Assembly: GCF_012222965.1 (NCBI RefSeq)
Contig: NZ_CP038241.1
Span: 744,001-808,000, forward strand
Length of the DNA stretch: 64,000 bases
Source of the DNA: Allofrancisella inopinata
GTDB taxonomy: Bacteria > Pseudomonadota > Gammaproteobacteria > Francisellales > Francisellaceae
Reading direction: 5' to 3'
Position 1 is the stretch's first letter; the number at the start of each line of letters is the position of its first letter. This document shows positions 57,518 to 64,000 of the stretch, piece by piece. Made by a program: the position numbers and the translations under genes. The notes beneath the pieces are model-generated. The model did not search any database, was not told where the DNA came from, and saw nothing but the letters and a program-made list of their open reading frames with translations.

Positions 57518-58765
57518 ATGGATACTTATACCGTAATAGTAATTTTATTTTCCCTTGTATGCGTATCGGCATTTTTCTCAAGCTCAGAAACATGTATGAT
57601 GGCGCTTAATAAATATAAGCTAAAACATCTAGCAAAGAAAAATAATAAAGCTGCAAAGCGTAGTTTGTCATTAGTAGCTAAACCAGAAAAACTTTTAATT
57701 ACTATACTTATAGGCAATACTTTTGCAAACATCTTTGCAGGAGCCGTTATATCATCTTATTCAGAAACCCATTTTGGTAGTTTTGGGCTTATGGTATCTA
57801 CAATAGTGGTTACCATGGTGATTTTGATATTCGGGGAAATCATACCTAAATCATTTGCAGCAGTATATCCACAGAAGTTGGCATTTCCATTTTCATTACC
57901 CTTAAAACTAATTATGCTGGTTTTATATCCTATAGTTATAGTTTTAGGGATAATATCTAGGGTGGCGCTTAAGATATTTGGTATTAAAATAGAATCAGTA
58001 AATAATGAATCTTTAAATAAAGACGAAATACATACTGTTGTCCATGAGTCAAATGCAAAATTGGGGTCTAAAAATAAAAATATGCTTTTAGGTGTACTTG
58101 AGCTTGATAAAATTTTGATTCAAGAGGTGATGACTCATTTTAATAAAATAGAATATATAGATTTAAACAATCCCATAGAAAAAATACTTGCACGTATTTC
58201 TAAAATGAAGTCCACAAATGCTCTTGTATGTGAAAATGGTATAAATAATGTAATAGGTGTAATTAGATTAAAAGAAATAATTAACTTGTTAATACTATCT
58301 AAGTCTAGTATTAACAAATCTAAGTTGCGTAAGATTGCTCAACAGCCATATTTTATCCCAGAAACTGTATCTTTACAGACTCAACTTATCAATTTCCAAA
58401 AGAAAGGTAAGCGTTTTGCTGTGGTTGTTGACGAATATGGAGATGTTACCGGCGTGGTTACAATAGAAGATATTATGGAAGAAATAGTAGGGGAGTTTTC
58501 TGATAGGTTCGACATCCATAATAATATTCGCAAGCTTGATGATAGTAGTTACCTAATAGGAGGTAGTGCTACGCTTAGAGAAATAAATCGCCATATTGGT
58601 ATTCAATTTGAAAGTGAGGATGCTAAAACGCTTTCTGGTTTAATAATCGAAGAGATTGAAAATTTACCATCTGGCCCATGTTGTATAAAAGACAATGACG
58701 TTCTATTAGAAATCACAGAAATTAGAGATAATAAGATAGTATCTATAAAGCTTTCAGTTCTATAG
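57518..58765 (+). CDS. CNNM/CorC family protein (DUF21, CBS pair, CorC-HlyC domain)
   Basis: A 415-residue inner-membrane protein of the YfjD/CorB type. The DUF21/CNNM membrane domain (about 1-180) contains SSSETCMMALNKYKLKHLA and FGEIIPKSFAA. Two CBS motifs follow (about 200-320), ending in KRFAVVVDEYGDVTGVVTIEDIMEEIVGE (shown in part), and a CorC-HlyC cytoplasmic domain (about 335-415) closes it. Members of this family export or regulate magnesium and are often mislabelled hemolysins. Start ATG 57518. Not in an evident operon. Confidence 0.88.
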   Translation: MDTYTVIVILFSLVCVSAFFSSSETCMMALNKYKLKHLAKKNNKAAKRSLSLVAKPEKLLITILIGNTFANIFAGAVISSYSETHFGSFGLMVSTIVVTMVILIFGEIIPKSFAAVYPQKLAFPFSLPLKLIMLVLYPIVIVLGIISRVALKIFGIKIESVNNESLNKDEIHTVVHESNAKLGSKNKNMLLGVLELDKILIQEVMTHFNKIEYIDLNNPIEKILARISKMKSTNALVCENGINNVIGVIRLKEIINLLILSKSSINKSKLRKIAQQPYFIPETVSLQTQLINFQKKGKRFAVVVDEYGDVTGVVTIEDIMEEIVGEFSDRFDIHNNIRKLDDSSYLIGGSATLREINRHIGIQFESEDAKTLSGLIIEEIENLPSGPCCIKDNDVLLEITEIRDNKIVSIKLSVL

Positions 58766-58889
58766 ATATACAATTAAAGAAGTATTAAATGATTGATACT
58801 ATAAAATTTTCTAAATCTTTCAAATAACCTTGCGTATTAAGTTATTATGTGTTACTAATTGAATAAATAAAAAAAATAATTATTTATGA

Positions 58890-59873
58890 GTGTCTTTAGA
58901 ATCTCTGAAAAATGATATCATTACCCAAATTCAACTTTATTGTAATAGGCGATGGACTAACCATCGTTCTAGAGCAATTGAGGTAATAGATGCGGTAAAT
59001 CAAGCTAGAAATATAAAACAACTAGAATATTTGATAGATAATGAAATACTTTTACTTAAGTATGGAACGCATATAAATAATAATCAAAACCAATTTGACT
59101 ACTATACCTCAAAGAGACATCCTAAGTCGAATAATCATTTTTTGTTTTCACACATGAAAAATAGAAATTATAGAAACCCTGATAATTCCGCTTATAAAGG
59201 TTGTCTTGATTCAATTAAAAATTCTATAATGAAGGAGAAGTCAATAACTAGAATACAGAGCTATATAAGAGGATTTTCTTCGAGAAATAATAACTTTAAG
59301 CCAAAGTTAGCTTGGCAAAAATATTATTCTCAATGTAGTTTCCAAGAAATGGATATGGAAGAGATTAAAGCTCTTGTTACGTTTAAAGGTAAAAAGTTAG
59401 GTCAAGGTAGTTTTGGTCAGGTTTATAGTTTTAATGGTAAAGTCTATAAGTTTTTTATAGAAGAAGATTGTGGTGGTGAAGAAACAAGAGCAGTAAGAAC
59501 TTCTAGGATATTATGTTCATTATCCATAAATAAAAAAAGTAATTTTTCTCCTAAAGCGGTTGGCAAGGATCAAAAAGTGTTGGAAATGCCTGTTATAGAA
59601 GTTATGGATTCTAAAAATAGAAATATCGGGGATCTTTTTACAATTGCTAGGTCCTTAGATGATGATAAACGTTTCATGGCCGATCTATGTCCAGAAAATG
59701 TTGGATACCTTAACAAAAAACTAGTAGTGTTTGATGCAGATAATATTGTAGATTTTAATTTAAATGAAAACTCTAGCTTTATTTCTAAAGAATATTTCCA
59801 AGACTTTGTAGAGCGCGGAATAGTGAAAAATGGTAGCGTCCAGCCGAATATGGATCTTATGTTAAAATCTTAG
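58890..59873 (+). CDS. Atypical protein-kinase-like protein with IQ motif, candidate effector
   Basis: A 327-residue protein. The C-terminal half has a kinase-like core: glycine loop GKKLGQGSFGQVYSF (G171, G173, G176), ATP-Lys candidate K187 in VYKFF, helix-C Glu at E197/E198, a catalytic loop without His, ADLCPENVGYL (D265 and N270 in the D-x4-N spacing), and FDAD (D282) in place of DFG. Before it, RIQSYIRGFSSR (121-132) matches the calmodulin-binding IQ consensus IQxxxRGxxxR exactly. The N-terminal 115 residues are unrecognised. The start is GTG at 58890: an in-frame TGA directly precedes it, while ATG at 58886 is out of frame. No signal peptide. Host kinase-like action is inferred. Confidence 0.65.
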   Translation: MSLESLKNDIITQIQLYCNRRWTNHRSRAIEVIDAVNQARNIKQLEYLIDNEILLLKYGTHINNNQNQFDYYTSKRHPKSNNHFLFSHMKNRNYRNPDNSAYKGCLDSIKNSIMKEKSITRIQSYIRGFSSRNNNFKPKLAWQKYYSQCSFQEMDMEEIKALVTFKGKKLGQGSFGQVYSFNGKVYKFFIEEDCGGEETRAVRTSRILCSLSINKKSNFSPKAVGKDQKVLEMPVIEVMDSKNRNIGDLFTIARSLDDDKRFMADLCPENVGYLNKKLVVFDADNIVDFNLNENSSFISKEYFQDFVERGIVKNGSVQPNMDLMLKS

Positions 59874-59926
59874 GTTTTACTTTAAAATGCAAAGGCTATC
59901 GTTGAGGAAGATAGGAGTATTTTTGA

Positions 59927-61018
59927 TTAAACATTAAACCTAAAATTAACTACATCACCATCTTTCATGATATAATCTTTGCCTTCTAGGCGAGCTTTAC
60001 CAGCTTCTTTGGCACCTTTTTCACCATTATATTTTATATAGTCATCATAAGCGATAACTTCAGCACGAATAAATCCACGCTCAAAATCGGTATGTATTAC
60101 TCCAGCAGCTTGAGGTGCTGTTGCCCCAACTGGTATAGTCCATGCTCTAACTTCTTTGACACCAGCTGTAAGATAAGTCTGTAAATTAAGTAAAGAATAA
60201 CCAGCCTTAATAACTCTATCAAGACCAGTTTCAGTCAGTCCCATATCAGCTAAAAATTCTAATTTTTCTTCTGGTTCTAGTTGGGTTATTTCTTGTTCCA
60301 TAGCTGCACAAACTGGCACTACATTTGAGTTTTCTGCTTTTGCATACTCAATAACTTTATCCAAAAGTGGATTATTTTCAAAACCATTTTCATCAACGTT
60401 TGCAATATATAATACAGGTTTACTTGTTAGTAGTGGGGTTTGCTTAAGCCATTTAACTTCATCTTCAGTCATACCAAAAATTCTAGCTGGTTTTTCAGAT
60501 TCTAAATGCTCTTTAAGTTTAGTGTAAAAATCTGCTTTTGCTAGAGCTTCTTTATCACCAGATTTTTTCATCTTTGAAAACCTTTGAACAGCTTTATCAC
60601 AAGATTCAATATCAGCTAAAATAAGTTCCATATTGATAGTGTTGATATCGTCTATAGGGTCAACTTTACCACTAACATGAATTACATTGTCATCTTCAAA
60701 GCATCTAACTACATGGGCTATAGCATCAGTTTCGCGAATATTAGCTAAGAATTTGTTGCCTAATCCTTCACCTTTACTAGCACCTGCTACTAATCCTGCT
60801 ATATCAACAAATTCCATAGTAGTTGGAAGTATTCTTTCAGGATTAACAATTTTGGCTAACTCATTTAACCTTTGATCAGGAACAGACACAATCCCAACAT
60901 TTGGGTCAATAGTACAAAAAGGGTAGTTCTCAGCTTGAATTCCAGCTTCTGTAAGTGCATTAAAAAGGGTAGATTTACCAACATTAGGTAGACCAACTAT
61001 ACCACATTTAAATCCCAT
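59927..61018 (-). CDS. ychF: Redox-regulated ATPase/GTPase YchF (Obg family)
   Basis: A 363-residue P-loop protein of the Obg family with ATP preference. G1 is [15 protein letters not shown]3 [17 protein letters not shown], and the G4 position NVDE (instead of NKxD) explains ATP specificity. A coiled-coil insert and a C-terminal TGS domain ([20 protein letters not shown], then [11 protein letters not shown]) complete it. It associates with ribosomes and restrains oxidative-stress defence in E. coli. Located next to pth, as in many bacteria, with a nested palindrome in the spacer. Confidence 0.94.
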   Translation of the reverse strand: MGFKCGIVGLPNVGKSTLFNALTEAGIQAENYPFCTIDPNVGIVSVPDQRLNELAKIVNPERILPTTMEFVDIAGLVAGASKGEGLGNKFLANIRETDAIAHVVRCFEDDNVIHVSGKVDPIDDINTINMELILADIESCDKAVQRFSKMKKSGDKEALAKADFYTKLKEHLESEKPARIFGMTEDEVKWLKQTPLLTSKPVLYIANVDENGFENNPLLDKVIEYAKAENSNVVPVCAAMEQEITQLEPEEKLEFLADMGLTETGLDRVIKAGYSLLNLQTYLTAGVKEVRAWTIPVGATAPQAAGVIHTDFERGFIRAEVIAYDDYIKYNGEKGAKEAGKARLEGKDYIMKDGDVVNFRFNV

Positions 61019-61048
61019 TATTTTATTCCTTATCTTTTTTACTTCAAC

Positions 61049-61119
61049 GTCATCCTGAACTTGGTTCAGGATCTCATCATGAGGTTTACGGTGAGATGCT
61101 GAAATAAATTCAGCATGAC
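61049..61119. repeat. Nested palindromic repeat between pth and ychF
   Basis: Two hairpins stand side by side: ATCCTGAAC (61052-61060) with GTTCAGGAT (61064-61072), loop 3; and ATGCTGAA (61096-61103) with TTCAGCAT (61109-61116), loop 5. The whole unit is itself an inverted repeat (GTCAT 61049-61053 with ATGAC 61115-61119; TCTCA 61072-61076 with TGAGA 61092-61096). This CATCCTGAAC...GTTCAGGATG form resembles intergenic repeats scattered in many proteobacteria. It could act on transcripts between pth and ychF. Confidence 0.75.
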
Positions 61120-61129
61120 AGCATAATGT

Positions 61130-61705
61130 TTATTTAGTATGCAACCTTTGCATTACAGGCTCTAGTTGATAGTTTATTATATCATCTAAAAGACATATCG
61201 CATTATCAATGCTAATGTCTATTTGTTTTTTTTGCTCTACGGATGGCTTTGATAGCACGTAGTTTGAAACCTTACTTTTATGGCCTGGATGACCTATACC
61301 AATTCTTAAACGCAGATACTCATTTGTACCTAAATGTTGGTGAATACTTCTAAGACCGTTATGACCGCCATGACCGCCACCTTTTTTAAGACGAATTTGA
61401 CCACAATCAATATCTAACTCATCGTGAGCAACTAGTATTTCTTCTGGTTTTATTTTATAAAAATTAGCCACTTTGCTAACAGCTAAACCACTGTTATTCA
61501 TGTAAGTAGTAGGGAATACTAGAATTACATTATTATAAGCAATATTTACTTTAGCGATATTTGAGTTAAGTCTTGAGTTTACACTAAAACTTTCTTGTTT
61601 ATCTTGAGCAATTTTAGCGATAAACCACTCTCCAACGTTATGGCGGGTATCTTCATATTCTTTGCCTATATTTCCTAGGCCAACTATCATTTTAATTTTG
61701 GTCAT
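61130..61705 (-). CDS. pth: Peptidyl-tRNA hydrolase
   Basis: A 191-residue esterase that frees tRNA from prematurely released peptidyl-tRNA. Conserved residues appear in [20 protein letters not shown] (catalytic His in the TRHNVG motif, shown in part), [12 protein letters not shown], the catalytic Asp in [27 protein letters not shown] (in part), and [13 protein letters not shown]. Its first 14 bases overlap the 3' end of the beta-lactamase gene, so they are translationally coupled. Confidence 0.94.
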   Translation of the reverse strand: MTKIKMIVGLGNIGKEYEDTRHNVGEWFIAKIAQDKQESFSVNSRLNSNIAKVNIAYNNVILVFPTTYMNNSGLAVSKVANFYKIKPEEILVAHDELDIDCGQIRLKKGGGHGGHNGLRSIHQHLGTNEYLRLRIGIGHPGHKSKVSNYVLSKPSVEQKKQIDISIDNAICLLDDIINYQLEPVMQRLHTK

Positions 61706-62564
61706 TGTACTTTAAGTTGTTCAGTAATATTTTAGTAATTTTTTGGATAACAATATCATTAGCTTTAGCATTTTTATCTACTTGAGTATAAAAAATACCT
61801 ATTATAATAGGTTTTTTGTTTTTAGGCCAAATAATAGCAACATCATTTGTTGTTCCATATTCACATGTTCCAGTCTTATCCCCAATTTTCCATTCCTTCG
61901 GTATATTAAAAGCTATTCTATCTTTTCCTGTATTATTTTCTTGTAACCACTTTTTGAAAAGAGATTGGTTTTTTTTATTAAGAATTTTTTTGTCAAATGC
62001 TACTTTATTAAGGTCTTTAGCAATTATTTGGGGAGATGTTTTATTTAAATTATCTCTAAGGTTGATATTATTTATAGCTGGTTCATCTGCAGTAATTATA
62101 GTATCTCTATCACCTAGAGATTGGATAAACTTGTTTAAATTTTTTAAACCGCCTAATTTTTTAATTAGCAAATTAGCAGCAGTATTATCGCTTAACATTG
62201 TGGCTTTACTTAATTCTGTTATAGTTAGTTTTTTGTCTATATTTTTAGATGTTATTGGAGTGTATCCAATAATGTCGTTTTCGTTGATTTTTATTTTTTC
62301 ATTGAGAAGGTTCGGGGTCACCATACTTTCTTTAAGTACTGCTCCAACTACTAAAAATTTATAAACGCTACAAATAGGAAAGTGAAATTTTTCATTATAC
62401 CCGAAGTTGCTTTTGTCATTATAATCAATTAAATATACTCCAATTTTACCACCATATTGTGTTTCTAGTTTAGTTATTTGATTTGATATCTCAATACTAT
62501 TTGAAGTAGCAAAAGTTATAGTAATGTATATTAGGCTAGCTAAAAAAATAATTATTTTCTTCAT
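61692..62564 (-). CDS. Class A beta-lactamase, FTU-like
   Basis: A 290-residue periplasmic serine beta-lactamase with signal peptide [19 protein letters not shown]. Catalytic S66 and K69 stand in SVYK, S125-D126-N127 form the SDN loop, E161 and N165 the omega loop (EPAIN), and K230-T231-G232 the KTG box. Cysteines lie just before the catalytic Ser (C65) and after the KTG box (C234); class A carbapenemases share this pair as a disulfide (Ambler 69-238). The chromosomal FTU enzyme of Francisella has the same two cysteines. It probably hydrolyses penicillins well and carbapenems weakly; the spectrum is inferred. The 3' end overlaps pth, an unusual partner, so it is resident rather than recently mobile. 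Confidence 0.88.
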   Translation of the reverse strand: MKKIIIFLASLIYITITFATSNSIEISNQITKLETQYGGKIGVYLIDYNDKSNFGYNEKFHFPICSVYKFLVVGAVLKESMVTPNLLNEKIKINENDIIGYTPITSKNIDKKLTITELSKATMLSDNTAANLLIKKLGGLKNLNKFIQSLGDRDTIITADEPAINNINLRDNLNKTSPQIIAKDLNKVAFDKKILNKKNQSLFKKWLQENNTGKDRIAFNIPKEWKIGDKTGTCEYGTTNDVAIIWPKNKKPIIIGIFYTQVDKNAKANDIVIQKITKILLNNLKYNDQN

Positions 62565-62568
62565 GGGT

Positions 62569-63414
62569 TTAAAACTGATCAGAGGTTAAAAGTAAAAATT
62601 CATTAAGTTTTTTAACATTTTCTTTTTTAGCTACAGTAGCATTGGTAAGTGGAAGTTTATTGCCACCAGATACTTTAAGAGCCCCTTGAGAAGTTTTGTA
62701 AATAATAGTTGGAAAACCACTTATATGTTTAGATAACTTAAGGTTACCAGAGGTTTTTTGATTAGTTTCAGTGAGTTTTTTGTTATATTTTTTATCTTGA
62801 TAGAATTGCAAAAGAGCTTTCAATGGGTTTTCTGAGTTAAAAAAGCTATTAACGATATTTGTGCTGTTGTTTAATGCGCCAACTGGTATCCAACGTACAG
62901 CTAATAAGCCTTTTTTTATAGCTGGTTGAGTAGCATCAAAGAGAGTACTACAATGACTACAACTAGGATCTATAATAGCGTAAAACTTATGAGCAGCAGT
63001 ATCACTTCCTTGTTGAATATAAGAAGCATTTTTCTTTATTTCCAAATAAAGGTTGTTCGCAGTATCATCTGAAGTGAAGTAACTTATATAAATTTGGTTA
63101 AGATTAGTCAGTGTATTTTCGTTTCTATTCCAAGCTAGAAGCTCACCATTTACTATTACGCTACCATCATCACTTGTAAATGTGACCGTACGCTTTTTAG
63201 GATCTTTTTTATCCTCAAGAACATATCCTTGTAAGTTTATTCCCGTATCGAAAGTTTTTATGATTTTGTATTGTGGAAACGCTTGTTGGACAATAAATAA
63301 ACCTTGTTTATTGTTTGAGATACTAGCATTTATTCTAAAAGTATTAAAGATGTATAAAAGTAATACTAATATTATAACTATTAATATTAGGATAGTGAAA
63401 TTTCTCTTTGACAT
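62569..63414 (-). CDS. DsbC/DsbG-like thiol:disulfide oxidoreductase
   Basis: A 281-residue periplasmic protein anchored by one N-terminal helix (residues 7-24). The thioredoxin-like domain starts near 140 with FYAIIDPSCSHCSTLF, active site C152-S-H-C155; cis-proline is in ISGFPTII. A preceding region (about 35-130) may be the dimerisation part seen in DsbC and DsbG. It could shuffle disulfides or, as DsbG, protect single cysteines. It is 4 bases upstream of the beta-lactamase gene and 1 base from the prepilin peptidase stop, so all these genes likely form one transcript. Confidence 0.82.
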   Translation of the reverse strand: MSKRNFTILILIVIILVLLLYIFNTFRINASISNNKQGLFIVQQAFPQYKIIKTFDTGINLQGYVLEDKKDPKKRTVTFTSDDGSVIVNGELLAWNRNENTLTNLNQIYISYFTSDDTANNLYLEIKKNASYIQQGSDTAAHKFYAIIDPSCSHCSTLFDATQPAIKKGLLAVRWIPVGALNNSTNIVNSFFNSENPLKALLQFYQDKKYNKKLTETNQKTSGNLKLSKHISGFPTIIYKTSQGALKVSGGNKLPLTNATVAKKENVKKLNEFLLLTSDQF

Positions 63415-63415
63415 C

Positions 63416-64000
63416 TCATAGTGAAGACTGAATTAGCATAACATGATTATACCATATATAAAGATTATCTTTAGTAGCTAGATAAAAAATGCTAGCTAAA
63501 ATTATAGAAGGGCCAAAGGCAATAACATTTGTTCTACGTCCAAATAAATTTATTAAACCAGCTATTATTAAGCCAATTATACAGCTAGCAAAGATAGTAT
63601 AAATTAACATCTGATAACCAAACCAAGCACCAATGGCAGCCAAAAGCTTAAAATCACCATAGCCGAAGCCTTCTTTTGCAGTGAAAATTTTATATATCCA
63701 ATATATGCTCCACAATGATAAATAGCCCATGACAGCACCCCATACAGCACTGTTTAAACTGGTAAATATTCCATAGCTATTTATAATTAATCCTATCCAA
63801 ATAAGAGGAAGAGTTAGTTCGTCGGGCAATATATAGTGTTTTAAATCGATTATAAAAAGAGGAATAAAAAAACACAAAAGTAAAATAAGTGCAAAAGCTT
63901 GCCAGCTTACTCCATATAAATAAGTTATGGTACAAAAGCTAATAGCTGATACTAATTCAACTAAAGGATATTGAATGGATATTTTTACTTTACAAAAATA
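63416..64000 (-). CDS. pilD: Type IV prepilin peptidase PilD, C-terminal part (partial)
   Basis: The frame stays open to the window edge, so the start lies beyond it. The visible ~194 residues begin YFCKVKISIQYPLVEL, the conserved region after the zinc cysteines of the methylase domain. The two catalytic aspartates of the aspartyl peptidase are in IIDLKHYILPDELTLP and GYGDFKLLAAIGAWFG (GxGD motif). Several membrane helices surround them. PilD cuts and methylates type IV pilins and pseudopilins. Confidence 0.9.
   Translation of the reverse strand, partial: YFCKVKISIQYPLVELVSAISFCTITYLYGVSWQAFALILLLCFFIPLFIIDLKHYILPDELTLPLIWIGLIINSYGIFTSLNSAVWGAVMGYLSLWSIYWIYKIFTAKEGFGYGDFKLLAAIGAWFGYQMLIYTIFASCIIGLIIAGLINLFGRRTNVIAFGPSIILASIFYLATKDNLYIWYNHVMLIQSSL

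Noticed and set aside
61816-62364. Long plus-strand open frame (182 codons) opposite the beta-lactamase gene
   Set aside because: It is the antisense of a gene with all class A catalytic motifs; hydrophobic composition is a by-product of the complementary codons.

Overview
The window is an AT-rich (roughly 70% A+T by eye), gene-dense chromosomal segment of a gammaproteobacterium. The best fit is Francisellaceae, in or near Francisella. The adjacent FipA/FipB-like lipoprotein pair, the glutaredoxin-fused NrdB with a short ATP-cone-less NrdA, the LbtU/DUF3573-type outer-membrane porin, the FTU-like class A beta-lactamase and the MsrB-MsrA fusion all point there. Species cannot be assigned from the sequence alone.

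Layout. 1-3.2 kb: end of a Rep helicase, a sugar MFS porter and trhO. 3.5-6.1 kb: a large OTU-domain protein ending in seven C2H2 zinc fingers. 6.1-16 kb: fumC, a SulP transporter, dinB with a DJ-1/PfpI gene, the ABC-F gene yheS, a BCCT transporter and a SpoU methyltransferase. 16.3-18.7 kb: a repeat-bearing candidate effector broken by a 10-bp duplication. 18.9-20.8 kb: hsp20, a CBS-pair gene and a Crp/Fnr regulator around an FNR-type operator. 21-25.8 kb: an unrecognised 590-aa protein, a 262-bp inverted-repeat element, msrBA and an LRR protein. 25.9-38.5 kb: Bcr/CflA pump, fipB-fipA, queG, rsfS, a frameshifted UvrD-like helicase, nrdA-grx-nrdB, mdh and coq7. 38.5-40.1 kb: an ankyrin protein related at its N-terminus to the 18.7-kb gene. 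40.4-51.7 kb: tcdA, a secreted alpha/beta hydrolase, ahpC, a porin, yjdM, dnaQ, a VanY-type peptidase, a lipoprotein, and a three-gene operon that looks like the aminoadipate branch of lysine breakdown. 51.8-56.2 kb: the rpsU-yqeY-dnaG-rpoD macromolecular-synthesis cluster. 56.2-64 kb: a secreted unknown, a CorC/CNNM protein, a small kinase-like protein with an IQ motif, ychF, pth, a class A beta-lactamase, a DsbC/G-like oxidoreductase and the end of a prepilin peptidase.

The most notable content is a set of solitary genes with eukaryotic-like domains set between housekeeping genes: OTU plus C2H2 fingers; two proteins with a shared Cys motif, a possible papain/YopT-like His-Asp/Asn pair and ankyrin or ankyrin-like repeats; an LRR protein; a kinase-like protein with a calmodulin-type IQ motif; and one large unknown. 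Together they look like host-directed effectors of an intracellular bacterium, although no secretion system is encoded here and secretion is inference. A second coherent unit is a small stress module in which a perfect TTGAT-N4-ATCAA site lies between hsp20 and the CBS gene, next to a Crp/Fnr protein carrying the ExxSR recognition helix that reads such half-sites.
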